Part shown: piece after piece, positions 53,011 through 63,000 of the stretch | How the letters are laid out: every line of letters begins with the position of its first letter | Position numbering within the stretch: the first letter of the stretch is position 1 | From: Phaeobacter sp. 22II1-1F12B | GTDB taxonomy: Bacteria > Pseudomonadota > Alphaproteobacteria > Rhodobacterales > Rhodobacteraceae | DNA: 64,000 nucleotides | Assembly: GCF_002210165.1 (NCBI RefSeq) | Contig: NZ_AQQP01000011.1 | Coordinates: 62,001-126,000, forward strand | Direction of reading: 5' to 3' | Notes under the pieces: generated by a model | The model's database searches: none | Seen by the model: the letters and a program-made list of their open reading frames with translations, nothing else | Told to the model about the DNA's origin: nothing | Made by a program: the position numbers and the translations under genes

Positions 53011-53588
53011 CAATTTGACCTTTCGGCCAATCCGGGCATAGCCGAAATTGGACAGCCCGATCATTTCCAATGATCCGTCATCGATAGATCCACATCGTGC
53101 AATCCGGTCGATCAATTCAGGATCGTTCGTGAGTTCTCCCGGATCAATTCGTCCACACAATCCGGGTCATTCCAGTCTTCCGCCACTGACGGGATGGATA
53201 TCCCGTCCCCGGCCCCCTTCATTGCGCCTATCGCTACACATCGCCTTGCTGAGAGATCCCGTGAGCGGTGGATCAGCATTGGCCACACATATCTCGTGCC
53301 ACACAATTGTTGGAAGTCGTATTCCGGTTATATTTATTTGGTGACAACCGTCCGCGAACCGTCGAATTCGACCGTTCGAAGATCAATAAGCGCAATAATT
53401 AACGTTCGAGTATTCTAGGTATTTCGCGAAAGTCGTTCGTCTTAAAAGATATCTTGAGAATGAAGGTAGTCTAAAGGCACGTTTTTCAAACGCGTTTTTT
53501 CGCGCTTTCGAATTTTCGGCGAAATAAAGCTTATTCAGGAGGATTACCGCGCAGCGCGGTCGTGAGCACCAGTGCCCGGTCAAGCAAC
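53011..53588. other. 578-bp gene-poor stretch with possible pseudogene remnant
   Basis: No intact gene. On the minus strand near 53030-53190, two frames joined by one shift read SVAEDWNDPDCVDELIREN then ELTNDPELIDRIARCG...SNFGYARIGRKVKLKR, which looks like a decayed short gene. The right part is AT-rich. Confidence 0.4.
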
Positions 53589-54305
53589 TTATTGATTTAC
53601 CGAACTGTCCATCCTGGCCGAGACATCGCCAACCCGGTCCAGCGCGCGCGCCGCGACAAAAGCGATGGCCGCTCCGACTAGCAGGCACAGCAGCACCACC
53701 GCGACGATCCGCACGAAACCCGCAGCGGTGCGCCGCTCGGCTTCGATGGGTAGCGCCCCGTCCTGCGTGGCTGTGGCGGGCATGTCCTCGGCTACATCTT
53801 CCAGAGTGGGCTTGGCCACACGGGGGGGCTGTCTGCGACGCCCTGCCATATGGTCTTCGCCTTCCGATACGTCTTCCTTGGTGGTGCGCCCCTCGGCAAA
53901 GAGAGGCAGCACGTTATTGCCAGTCGACGTTTTGGAGACGGGGGGGGCAGCGCGTTCGGGCTTTGTCTTGAACGAGCCCAGCTTTGCTTCGGCTTTCGGC
54001 GAGGCACCCTCGCGCTCAGCCGCCATTCTTGCAAGGAACTCGGTACGGTTCTCGCGGGCGATACGCTGCGCATCTTCGGGTGTCGCGTTTTCGATATTGT
54101 CGAGTTCGTCGCTGTCCGTCGAAGCCGTTTCCCACGGCTTGCGGTCGGGCAGGACGGATTGGCCTTCGGCCTTGTTCAGAACCTGCTCACGCGACTGGCG
54201 CGCAAGCTCCAGTCGGGCGTTCCAGCTCAGTTTTCGGTCCATATAGGATTTGGAATCCGAGCTTGGTACTTCGTCTTCGGGACGGTCGTTTTTCCGCAGG
54301 CTCAT
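53589..54305 (-). CDS. membrane-anchored hypothetical protein, 238 residues
   Basis: ATG 54305 (GTG 54311/54314 are possible). A polar, charged, probably disordered N-terminal region (SWNARLELARQSREQVLNKAEG..., RIARENRTEFLARMAAEREG) covers about 190 residues. It is followed by one hydrophobic helix near the C-terminus (FVRIVAVVLLCLLVGAAIAFVAARAL) and a short tail. It resembles a single-span tail-anchored inner-membrane protein of alphaproteobacteria. No family or function recognised. It stands alone between two gene-poor stretches. Confidence 0.65.
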   Translation of the reverse strand: MSLRKNDRPEDEVPSSDSKSYMDRKLSWNARLELARQSREQVLNKAEGQSVLPDRKPWETASTDSDELDNIENATPEDAQRIARENRTEFLARMAAEREGASPKAEAKLGSFKTKPERAAPPVSKTSTGNNVLPLFAEGRTTKEDVSEGEDHMAGRRRQPPRVAKPTLEDVAEDMPATATQDGALPIEAERRTAAGFVRIVAVVLLCLLVGAAIAFVAARALDRVGDVSARMDSSVNQ

Positions 54306-54911
54306 CACACTCACTCAACAATACAGACACGGGGCCACTATACCTCAAGGTTAACGGTACGTCACGCTTTCTCGCGTGTTTCAGACCGCTGCGCCCGGTC
54401 ACTCTCCCCTCTTGCCCCCCTGAAACTGGCGCGCAAACTGCAAATATCAAGGTAAGGGCGACGGGCTGTCAGGAGGCCTTTGCGAATACAGGGCGGTGTA
54501 TGTGAGACCGGTTCGGGTGATCTCCTGTGTGGCGTGAGATGAGGGATGGGCGGTTGAGCTTGGCCTTTCAGTTTGGAGGAAAACAAAGGGCTGCAAGCCT
54601 ATCAGGCTGAAAATAAATGATTTATCTATCTGCGACACATTCAGGAAGTTTTTAAAGCACCGAGCATCTTGCGCATCATTTCAACAATTGCCGCCCGTAC
54701 CGAAGAACAAATTTCGCCGGTCGTCGACTGCGAAAAGCAGACACTCGTTACCCCGCCGAACAGTTTGAAACAGGCATTCCCAAACGCCATCAAAACACAC
54801 AACCCTTAGTTGCACAAATTTTAACGGTTTCGAGCTCCGCACAATAGGGAGCAATCGAAAAAACCGTCCACACCTAGGCAACAATCCGGCGAATCCGGTG
54901 GCGGCGCGGCG
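54306..54911. other. 606-bp gene-poor stretch
   Basis: I see no gene, RNA gene or clear terminator here. Short frames lack coding character and Shine-Dalgarno signals. It must contain the leftward promoter of the membrane-anchored protein gene. Confidence 0.45.
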
Positions 54912-56105
54912 CTAGCTGTCCTTCAGTAGGTCGTCGAGAACGTCCTGCGTATCCGCACCGCAAGCGGGCGGCGCGTGACGGTAGCTGACCGGCGTTTTCG
55001 AAAACTTGACCGGGTTACCGATCAACGGCACCCCGCCCGACGCCGCATGTTCATCCGGCATCGAAATCTTCATACCGCGCGCCTCGACCTGATCCGAGGC
55101 AAACACCTCGGACAGGCTGTTGATCGGACCACCCGGCACCCCCGCCGCTTCCATCGCGCGCACCAGATCTGCTTTGCCAATGCGCAGGATTTCACCGGTG
55201 AGCAGCCCAATCAGAACATCTCGGTTAGTCACCCGGTCGATATTGCGCCGGAACCGTTCATCCTCGGCCAGATCCGGTCGTCCGAGGATACCGCAGAACC
55301 TTTTGTACTGCGCATCGTTGCCGGCGGCCACGATCACATGCCCGTCGCTTGTGGCAAAGACCTGATAAGGCACGATATTGGGGTGTTGATTGCCAAGACG
55401 CGGCTGTTCCTGCCCGGACAAGAGGTAATTGGTCCCCGCATTGACAAGCCACGCCACCTGGCTGTCGACAAGGGCGATGTCGATATGCTGACCTTCGCCG
55501 CTCTGGTCGCGATGGCGGATCGCCGCCAAAATCGCCGTCACCGCGTACAGGCCGCAGACCACGTCCGTCACCCCGACCCCGACCTTCATCGGCTCGCCCT
55601 CGGGATCTCCGGTCAGGCTCATGATACCGCCATAGCCCTGTGCCAGCAGGTCATAGCCGGGTTTATTCGCATTGGGTCCCGTCTGGCCGAACCCTGTGAT
55701 CGAGCAATAGACAAGCCCCGGGTTGTCCCGGCTCAGGCTGTCGTAATCCAGACCGTATTTCGCGAGCCCGCCGACCTTGAAATTCTCGACGAGGATATCG
55801 CAATGCCCGGCAAGATGACGGACCGTCTCGGCCCCCTCTTCGGTGGCGATATCCACGGCGACCGATCGTTTGTTTCGGTTGGCCGACAGGTAATAGGCGC
55901 TCTCTGCCGTGGGTTCCCCGTCGGTTCCGGTCACATAGGGCGGACCCCAGGCCCGGGTGTCATCCCCAAGACCCGGTTTCTCGATCTTGATGATTTCCGC
56001 GCCGTAATCGCCCAGCAACTGCGTGCAGGTCGGACCGGCAAGGATACGGGACAGGTCCAGCACCCGAAGCCCGTCAAGCGGCCCCGGCGCAGGTGCATTC
56101 GACAT
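54912..56105 (-). CDS. CaiB/BaiF CoA-transferase family protein
   Basis: About 397 residues from ATG 56105 (Shine-Dalgarno aaaggaag). Family III CoA-transferase: LDGLRVLDLSRILAGPTCTQLLGDYGAEIIKIEKPGLGDDTR at the N-terminus, the catalytic Asp in NKPGYDLLAQGYGGIMSLTG, and EARGMKISMPDEHAASGGVPLIGNPVKFS near the C-terminus. It moves CoA between carboxylates; the substrate pair is unknown. It leads no obvious pathway operon but is followed on the same strand (upstream) by rhodanese and amidase genes. Confidence 0.9.
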   Translation of the reverse strand: MSNAPAPGPLDGLRVLDLSRILAGPTCTQLLGDYGAEIIKIEKPGLGDDTRAWGPPYVTGTDGEPTAESAYYLSANRNKRSVAVDIATEEGAETVRHLAGHCDILVENFKVGGLAKYGLDYDSLSRDNPGLVYCSITGFGQTGPNANKPGYDLLAQGYGGIMSLTGDPEGEPMKVGVGVTDVVCGLYAVTAILAAIRHRDQSGEGQHIDIALVDSQVAWLVNAGTNYLLSGQEQPRLGNQHPNIVPYQVFATSDGHVIVAAGNDAQYKRFCGILGRPDLAEDERFRRNIDRVTNRDVLIGLLTGEILRIGKADLVRAMEAAGVPGGPINSLSEVFASDQVEARGMKISMPDEHAASGGVPLIGNPVKFSKTPVSYRHAPPACGADTQDVLDDLLKDS

Positions 56106-56140
56106 TGTCACTTCCTTTCACTCGCCGGTGCGAGGCCGCA

Positions 56141-56539
56141 TCAGGCGACCTCTTCCACCTCGCCCCCGGCCTTTTTCCAGCCCGAGAATCCGCCCTCGAT
56201 ATGCGCCACCGGCTGCAGGCCCATCTCCTGCGCCAGCCGCGCACTCAACGCAGACCGCCATGCACTGGCACAGTAGAAGACGAATGTCTTGTCCTGGGCG
56301 AAAACATCCTTGTGATAAGGGCTTTCCGGATCGATCCAGAATTCCAGCATGCCGCGCGGACAGGAAAACGCGCCCGGGATCTTGCCTTCGCGCTTCAGCT
56401 CGCGCGGGTCGCGCAGGTCCACAAATACATAATCCTCAGATCCCAGGAGCGCCTTCGCTTCCTCGATGGGCATGGTGGTGACCACGGCATTCGCCTCGGC
56501 AACCATATCTTTCACATGCTTGGTAATCGTCTGTGCCAT
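56141..56539 (-). CDS. rhodanese-like domain protein
   Basis: 132 residues, a single rhodanese domain. The active-site Cys lies in FVFYCASAWRSALSARLAQEMG, and the family block YVFVDLRDPRELKREGKIPGAFSCPRGMLEFW is clear. Transfers sulfane sulfur or acts as a sulfur carrier in the cytoplasm. Lies between the amidase and CoA-transferase genes on the same strand (15-bp and 35-bp gaps), probably one operon. Confidence 0.88.
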   Translation of the reverse strand: MAQTITKHVKDMVAEANAVVTTMPIEEAKALLGSEDYVFVDLRDPRELKREGKIPGAFSCPRGMLEFWIDPESPYHKDVFAQDKTFVFYCASAWRSALSARLAQEMGLQPVAHIEGGFSGWKKAGGEVEEVA

Positions 56540-56554
56540 GTCGGCTCCTTCTCT

Positions 56555-57946
56555 TCAAACTGGTGTCGTGACACGGGGTTGACCGCAGGCGGCCTCGATC
56601 ACCTCGCCCGCGTCGAACAGGATATCCTCGCGAAACTTGCCGCCGATCAACTGGACGCCAACCGGTGCAGCCCCCGCCATGCCGGTCGCGACCGACAGCC
56701 CCGGCAGCCCCAGCGTCGGCAGCGCCCGTTGGATAAGCTGCGCTTCCATGATGCGGTCAAACCCCGACCGGGCGCCAACGTCGCTCTGCTGCGCGAAGGG
56801 CAACATGCCCGAAGACGGGCAGAGCACCACGGGCCACTCGGCGAGGAAATGCAGCCATTCGCGCTGCACCCCGATGCGCCGCTGCAGGCAGGTCATCAAT
56901 CCTCCAAGGTCCATCTCCGTAGAATCCGCGGTCATCCGCTGGAAAACCACAGTGGCATCGGGATCATCCTCGGCTGCAATGGTTGCCGCCGCAGCGCGGG
57001 ATTCCGCCATCCAGAGCTGCGCATTTATCTCGGCCGCTTCCCGGATTGGCGGACAATCGATCCCCTCGACCTGCCAGCCAGCCGCACGAAGGGCCTCGGC
57101 CGCCTGCGTCAGCGCCGCCAGTACCGCGTCGTCCACCTCCATCCCGTCCGGCGCCGGACAAAAGGCCACCTTCTTCGGCAAAGCTTCTCCCGTCAGGGGT
57201 GCCGGAATCCAGAGCGGGTCCTCGGGATCGCCCACCGACATGGCAGCCAGCCCAAGCCTGAGATCGGCGATGCTCCGGGCAATCGGACCCGAAACCGCCA
57301 TCATCTGCGCCCCGATATATCGATCCGGCGCCGTGGCATTGCGCGCCGGAACCCGGCCCACGGTCGGTCGAATCCCCTGCAACCCGCAGGCATAGGCCGG
57401 GTAACGGATCGATCCGGCGATATCGGTCCCGTGGCCGATGGCACAGATACCGGCAGCAACAGCCGCCGCCGCCCCGCCCGACGATCCGCCCGGGGTCAGA
57501 TCGGCGTTGCGCGGATTAAGCGTCATCCCGTGCAGCTCGTTATTGGTGAACCATCGCATGGAAAAGGCAGGCGTATTGGTACGTCCTACGATCACCGCCC
57601 CGGCCCGCCGCAGGTTCGCCACCACCGGGCTGTCCTGTTTCGCGATCAGGTCTTTCTGCAATTTCAGACCGTTGGTCGTCGCGTATCCCTTCTGATCCAC
57701 GTTGACCTTGATCGTGACCGGCACCCCTGCGAGAGGTCCCACGTCCTCCCCGCGCGCAAGTCGATCGTCCAGCACATCGGCGGCGGCCAGCGCCTCCTCC
57801 GGGCATTCCTGTACCACCGCATTGATCCCGGGATTAATCTCCGAAAGCCGGGCAAGATGCGATTCGACCACCTGGCGCGCGGAATAGGACCGGCTTGTCA
57901 CACCCTGCGCAATTTCACTGGCGTCCATTTCCCAGAACTCGGCCAT
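56555..57946 (-). CDS. amidase (amidase-signature family)
   Basis: About 463 residues from ATG 57946 (Shine-Dalgarno ggaagggg). It carries the amidase-signature triad: Lys in GVPVTIKVNVDQKG, Ser in the GGSSGGAAAAVAAG loop, and the nucleophile Ser in GHGTDIAGSIRYPAYACG. Hydrolyses an amide to acid and ammonia. The GatA role is unlikely without GatB/C neighbours. First gene of the amidase-rhodanese-CoA transferase run. Confidence 0.9.
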   Translation of the reverse strand: MAEFWEMDASEIAQGVTSRSYSARQVVESHLARLSEINPGINAVVQECPEEALAAADVLDDRLARGEDVGPLAGVPVTIKVNVDQKGYATTNGLKLQKDLIAKQDSPVVANLRRAGAVIVGRTNTPAFSMRWFTNNELHGMTLNPRNADLTPGGSSGGAAAAVAAGICAIGHGTDIAGSIRYPAYACGLQGIRPTVGRVPARNATAPDRYIGAQMMAVSGPIARSIADLRLGLAAMSVGDPEDPLWIPAPLTGEALPKKVAFCPAPDGMEVDDAVLAALTQAAEALRAAGWQVEGIDCPPIREAAEINAQLWMAESRAAAATIAAEDDPDATVVFQRMTADSTEMDLGGLMTCLQRRIGVQREWLHFLAEWPVVLCPSSGMLPFAQQSDVGARSGFDRIMEAQLIQRALPTLGLPGLSVATGMAGAAPVGVQLIGGKFREDILFDAGEVIEAACGQPRVTTPV

Positions 57947-58080
57947 GCTCGCCCCTTCCTGCTTGAATTTCAAAGAGGTGACATCAAAAATTGCGGCGTT
58001 TCAATGGGCATGTCGAAATTCCCGCTCCCTTGGCGCTGAACAGGTGAACGATTGCCGGTCACGGCCCAAAACCGCCTTTC

Positions 58081-58137
58081 CTCTTGCCAAAATACTCCGG
58101 GGGAGTCGCCCGGCAGGGCGGCGGGGGCAGCGCCCCC
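58081..58137 (-). repeat. GC-rich Rhodobacterales-type intergenic repeat
   Basis: Minus strand reads gggggcgctgccccc, a hairpin, then gccgccctgccgggcgac and tcccccggagtattttgg. From memory, blocks with a GGGGGC..GCCCCC hairpin followed by CCCCGGAGTATTT recur between genes across Rhodobacteraceae. It follows the TetR stop codon and may end that transcript. Confidence 0.65.
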
Positions 58138-58146
58138 ATGACGCGA

Positions 58147-58752
58147 TCAGCCGTCGCGCGATTCCAGCAGGATCTCTGCCACGCGGCTCTGTACCTCCCA
58201 CTCCCGCTTGAATGCCGCCTGCAACGACATGTGATCGCTTCCGACCCAGTCGGTGATGGCATGGCCCAGGCCGGTCAGCACCCAGTCCGCTAGCACGCGC
58301 CGCAGATCGTCCGGCGCGTCGGGCATCCGCAGCGCAAGGCTCGCTTTCAGCTCTTCAACCAGCCCGGCCAGAAATTGGTCCAGCAATCGTTTCACCCGAT
58401 CGTGATCGCGAGCAAGGCGGATCATGTCCTGCATGATGTCCTGCATATCCTCGATCTGCTCGAGATGCGCCGCCATGAGGTTCCGGAGGTCTTCTGACAA
58501 GAGACGATTGCCGGCTTCGAAAGCCCGCTTCGCTTCCTCCGGCAATCCAAGCGGATGACCGACGGAAGCGGCCTCTTTGTTCGTGTAATAGTTAAAGAAG
58601 GTGCGGGTGCTGACCCCGGCCCGCTCGGCAATCGCATCGGTAGTGACCTGATCGAACCCATACTCGCGGGCCAGATCCAGCGTTGCGCGCTGAATATCCA
58701 GTGCGGTCTGGCGGCGGCGTTTCTCTCGTAACGAAATCTTCATATCAGGCAT
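58147..58752 (-). CDS. TetR-family transcriptional regulator
   Basis: About 201 residues from ATG 58752 (58743 and 58761 are also possible). N-terminal helix-turn-helix VTTDAIAERAGVSTRTFFNYYTNKEAA is diagnostic. The ligand domain (LRNLMAAHLEQIEDMQDIMQDMIRLARDHDR and onward) is unlike other TetR proteins, as usual. Divergent from the RND pump genes, with a palindromic site in the shared 82-bp region, so it is the probable local repressor of the pump. Confidence 0.9.
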   Translation of the reverse strand: MPDMKISLREKRRRQTALDIQRATLDLAREYGFDQVTTDAIAERAGVSTRTFFNYYTNKEAASVGHPLGLPEEAKRAFEAGNRLLSEDLRNLMAAHLEQIEDMQDIMQDMIRLARDHDRVKRLLDQFLAGLVEELKASLALRMPDAPDDLRRVLADWVLTGLGHAITDWVGSDHMSLQAAFKREWEVQSRVAEILLESRDG

Positions 58753-58755
58753 CCA

Positions 58756-58770
58756 TTGCATAGTCTGCAA
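58756..58770. promoter_or_regulatory. palindrome ttgca-tagtc-tgcaa, probable TetR operator
   Basis: Perfect 5-bp arms around a 5-bp centre, within the shared control region. It overlaps a candidate -35 (TTGCAT, 58756-58761) of the rightward promoter whose -10 is TATACG at 58780-58785. Confidence 0.5.
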
Positions 58771-58834
58771 TTATTGCCTTATACGCATACCAATGGGATT
58801 CCTGTCAATCCCGGTTCAGTAAGAGGTATTCGCA

Positions 58835-60004
58835 ATGTCATTTCCGCAACGGCCGGGATTTGCCGGTCTATTGGCCTTGAGCCTGTTTGCCCTGCCGGTT
58901 TCCCCGGCAACCGCGCAAGACGCCCCGCCCCCGGCCCGCGTCGGTGTCATGACCCTTGAAAAGCAGCCCGTTCCGCGTGTCGTTACCCTGCCCGGTCGCG
59001 CAGTTGCCTATCAAAGCGTGGATATCCGCCCCCGCGTCGGTGGCGTGATCGAGGAAATACTCTACAGCCCCGGCGACATGCTTGACGCCGGAACACCGCT
59101 TTTTCGGATCGACGATGCCGCCTATCGCGCCACTGTCGCCTCGGCACGGGCGGATCTTGCCAAGGCCGAGGCCAATCTGCCGGTGGCGCAATCCGCCTAT
59201 GACCGGGCCAGCGAACTGGCTGGACGCGGCTATACCGAGGCCGAGGTCGAAGCGACACGCGCCGCCCTGTCCGAGGCCCGTGCCACGCTCGAAGCCGCGG
59301 AAGCCGCGCTTGAATATGCCGAGACCGAGCTTTCCTGGACCACCATCACCAGCCCTATCAGCGGCGTCGGCGATCTGGCCGAAGTTTCGGTGGGCGATCT
59401 TGTCACCAACGGTCAGAGCGAGGCGCTGACCACCATCACGCAGCTCGACCCGATCGACGTCGATATGCTCGAAGCCAGCGCGCGGATGCTTTCGGTTCGC
59501 GAAGACATCGATGCAGGCGTACTATCGATGCAGGATCATCTGGAGGCAAAACTTGTTCTCGAAACCGGTCAGGTCTACCGCGGCACGGGACAACTGGTCT
59601 CCCCCGGTACGGCGGTTTCGACATCGACGGGCAGCTTTACCGTACGCTTCCGCTTTGACAATCCCGACCGCCAGATCCTGCCGGGCATGTTCCTGAGAGG
59701 CGAGATAACACTGGGCACGACCGAGGCATTCCTTGTCCCGCAACGCGCCGCCCAGCGCGGGAATTCCGGCCAGCTGACGGTCTATGTCGTTGGAGAAGAC
59801 GGCACTTCCAGACAGGTTCTGGTCGAGGATTCGGGCACTTACGACAACAGCTGGATCATCCGTGACGGGCTGAGCGAAGGCGACCAGCTCATCCTCGACG
59901 GGTTGAAATCGATGGCCCCCGGGCAACCAGTCACGCCGGTGACCGCAAGCGTCGACGAAGATGGCCTTGTGCAGGACGCAGCGGCTGAAAGCGAAGGCAA
60001 CTGA
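58835..60004 (+). CDS. RND efflux periplasmic adaptor (AcrA/MexA family)
   Basis: 389 residues. Signal peptide (GFAGLLALSLFALPVSPATA), then the biotinyl-lipoyl-like block VDIRPRVGGVIEEILYSPGDMLDAGTPLFRIDDAAY, an alpha-helical hairpin (residues about 100-165, ADLAKAEANLPVAQSAYDRA...), the second lipoyl half (LSWTTITSPISGVGDLAEVSVGDLV) and a beta-barrel domain. It links the inner-membrane pump to an outer-membrane channel. No lipobox Cys is seen, so it is probably soluble in the periplasm. Three bp separate it from the pump gene. Confidence 0.92.
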   Translation: MSFPQRPGFAGLLALSLFALPVSPATAQDAPPPARVGVMTLEKQPVPRVVTLPGRAVAYQSVDIRPRVGGVIEEILYSPGDMLDAGTPLFRIDDAAYRATVASARADLAKAEANLPVAQSAYDRASELAGRGYTEAEVEATRAALSEARATLEAAEAALEYAETELSWTTITSPISGVGDLAEVSVGDLVTNGQSEALTTITQLDPIDVDMLEASARMLSVREDIDAGVLSMQDHLEAKLVLETGQVYRGTGQLVSPGTAVSTSTGSFTVRFRFDNPDRQILPGMFLRGEITLGTTEAFLVPQRAAQRGNSGQLTVYVVGEDGTSRQVLVEDSGTYDNSWIIRDGLSEGDQLILDGLKSMAPGQPVTPVTASVDEDGLVQDAAAESEGN

Positions 60005-60007
60005 TCC

Positions 60008-63000
60008 ATGGCGTCACTCTTCATTCATCGCCCGGTCTTTGCCTGGGTTCTGGCCATCGTCACCATGCTTGCCGGTGCCTTTGGCCTGATCAGCCTGCCG
60101 ATTTCGCAATACCCTGACATTGCGCCGACAACTGTCCGGATTTCCGCCACCTATACCGGTGCTTCGGCTGAAACGGTTGAAAACTCGGTCACCACGGTGA
60201 TCGAAGACGGCATGACCGGGCTCGACGGCCTGACCTATATGACCTCCTCCTCATCCGAAGGCTCTGCCAGCGTTTCGCTTACCTTCGATGACACGGTCGA
60301 TCCGGACATGGCGCAGGTTCAGGTTCAGAACAAGCTTCAACTCGTGCAGTCTTCGCTGCCCACAAGCGTCACGCAGCAAGGGGTTCGGGTGAACCGCTCG
60401 ACCTCCTCGATCCTGCTGGTCGGCGCACTGGTGTCCGAAGATGGCGCCTATTCCTCGGTCCAACTGGGTGACATCCTCGGCTCTACTCTGGAAGACGCGG
60501 TGCAGCGCACCGAGGGCGTCGGGTCGATAAATAGTTTCGGCACGCAATATGCCATGCGCATCTGGCTCGATCCGTCGCGTCTTTACCAGTACCAGCTGAC
60601 CCCGGCAGATGTGACCGCAGCGGTTGCAGAGCAGAACACAAATGTCACAGTCGGCACGCTTGGCGCACAGCCCGTCACCAAGGGCCAGCAGATCACGGTT
60701 TCCCTTTCGGCCCAGTCGCAGCTTGCCTCGGTCGAGGATTTCCAGCGTATCCTGCTCAAGACAAGCGACGACGGGTCAAGCGTCTATCTGGCCGATGTAG
60801 CGCGCGTTGAACTGGGCGAGGAAAGCTACGGCAGTTCCAGCCGTTTCAACGGGAAACCCGCCGCAGGCTTTGGCGTGAACCTTGCCACCGGGGCCAACGC
60901 TGTGGAAACCGCCGAACGGGTCCGGGATGTGATCGCCGATGTGTCGGGCGCCCTGCCAAAAGGGGTGGTGGTCGAATACCCCTATGACACCTCGCCCTTT
61001 GTCGAACAGTCCATCGAGCAGGTGTATCACACGCTGGCCGAGGCGATCATCCTCGTCTTTCTGGTGATCCTGCTGTTCCTGCAAAGCTGGCGGGCGACGC
61101 TTATCCCGACGATTGCCGTGCCGGTGGTGCTTTTAGGAACCTTCGGGGTGCTCTCGCTCTTTGGGATGTCGATCAACACGCTCAGCATGTTCGCGCTGGT
61201 GCTGGCCATCGGTCTGCTGGTGGATGATGCCATCGTGGTGGTCGAAAACGTCGAACGGGTAATGGAGGAGGACGGGCTTGGCCCCGTCGAGGCCACCGAA
61301 AAAAGCATGGGCGAGATTTCGACCGCGCTGGTGGGTATCGTCATGGTGCTTTCGGCGGTATTCCTGCCGATGGCCTTTATGTCCGGCTCGACCGGCGTGA
61401 TCTATCGCCAGTTCTCGGTCACGATCATCTCGGCCATGATCCTGTCGCTCTTCGTGGCGCTGATCCTGACGCCCGCCATGTGTGCCTCGCTCTTGAAACC
61501 GGGACATGGCGCGCCCCGTTTGGCGCCGCTTCGGTGGTTCAACGGCGGGCTGGACCGGCTCACCGGCGGTTTCGCAAGCACGGTCGCCCGGTTCCTGCGC
61601 CGTCCGTTCCGTATCTTCGTGGTTCTTGCCGCCATCGGGTTCGGCGCGTGGTGGGTTTATGACCGACTGCCCTCCTCCTTCCTGCCAACCGAGGATCAGG
61701 GAGTGCTGATGGCAATGATCGAGCTGCCCGAACATGCCACCACCGCGCAGACAGCCGAGGCCGTTGAAACGATCGAGACCTACCTGCTTACCGAAGAAAC
61801 CGAAACGGTCGATGCGGTCTTTGCGGCAGTCGGGTTCAGCTTTGGCGGCAGCGGCCAGAACAACGCCATGATGTTCATCCGTCTCAAGGAATATGCCGAC
61901 CGCGAAGGCTTTGATGCTGGTGCGCTGATGGCCCGCGCCAATGGGACGTTCTTCAACAACCGCATGGGTCAGGTGTTTTTCATGCAGCCCCCGGCGATCC
62001 CGGGCATGGGCACCTCCTCGGGGTTCACCATGTACCTGGTGGATCAGGGCGGCAACGGACAGGACGCCCTTATGGAAGCTGCCGATCAAGTGGTCGCGGC
62101 GGGCGTTGAAACCGGGTTGGTCACCAACCTGCGCGGCAATGACGACGCGAGCAAACCTTCGCTGCGGCTGGATATCGACCAGCAAAAGGCGGAATCGCTC
62201 GGCGTCACCCTCAGCGACGTGAACGCGATGCTCTCCACCGTTTTCGCGGGCACCTATGTCAACGATTTTCCGCTTGGCAATGATCTGCGCGAGGTGATCG
62301 TTCAGGGCGGTGCAGAGTGGCGGATGCAGCCCGAAGACATCGATAACTGGTATGTTCGCAACAACGTCGGCGACATGGTCCCACTGGCCGCCTTTGTCAC
62401 CCGTAACTGGGACACGCAGACCCCGTCGCTTGCGCGTTACGGCGGTTCGCGTGCGCTCGAACTTTCAGGCGCACCGGTCGAGGGAGTCAGCTCGGGCGAT
62501 GCGATGTCCACGATGGAGCAACTGGTGGCCGATCTCGGCGGCTATGGCGTGGCCTGGACCGGGCTCAGCTATCAGGAACGGCTCTCGGGCAATCAGGAGC
62601 CGCTGCTCTATACGCTCTCGGCCTTGGTCGTTTTCCTCTGCCTCGCTGCGCTTTACGAAAGCTGGACGGTGCCCTTTGCCGTGATGCTTTCGGTTCCGGT
62701 CGGCGTTCTGGGCGCGATGGTCACCACGTGGTACTTTGGGCAGTCCAATGACGTTTATTTCAAGGTCGGGCTGCTGACGACCATCGGTCTCGCCGCGCGA
62801 AACGCGATCCTGATCGTGGAGTTTGCCGAATCCCTGCGCGCGAAGGGTCAGGATCTGGTCGAGGCGACGGTTACAGCCACCCGTCAGCGTCTGCGCCCGA
62901 TCCTGATGACCTCGTTGGCATTCGGCTTTGGCATCCTCCCACTGGTGCTGGCCAGCGGCGCCGGGGCCAATGCGCAGAAATCCATTGGTGTCGGCATGCT

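Noticed and set aside
56093-58039. A 648-codon plus-strand open frame over the CoA-transferase start, rhodanese and amidase
   Set aside because: It crosses three clearly recognised minus-strand genes and has no recognisable domain or ribosome binding site.
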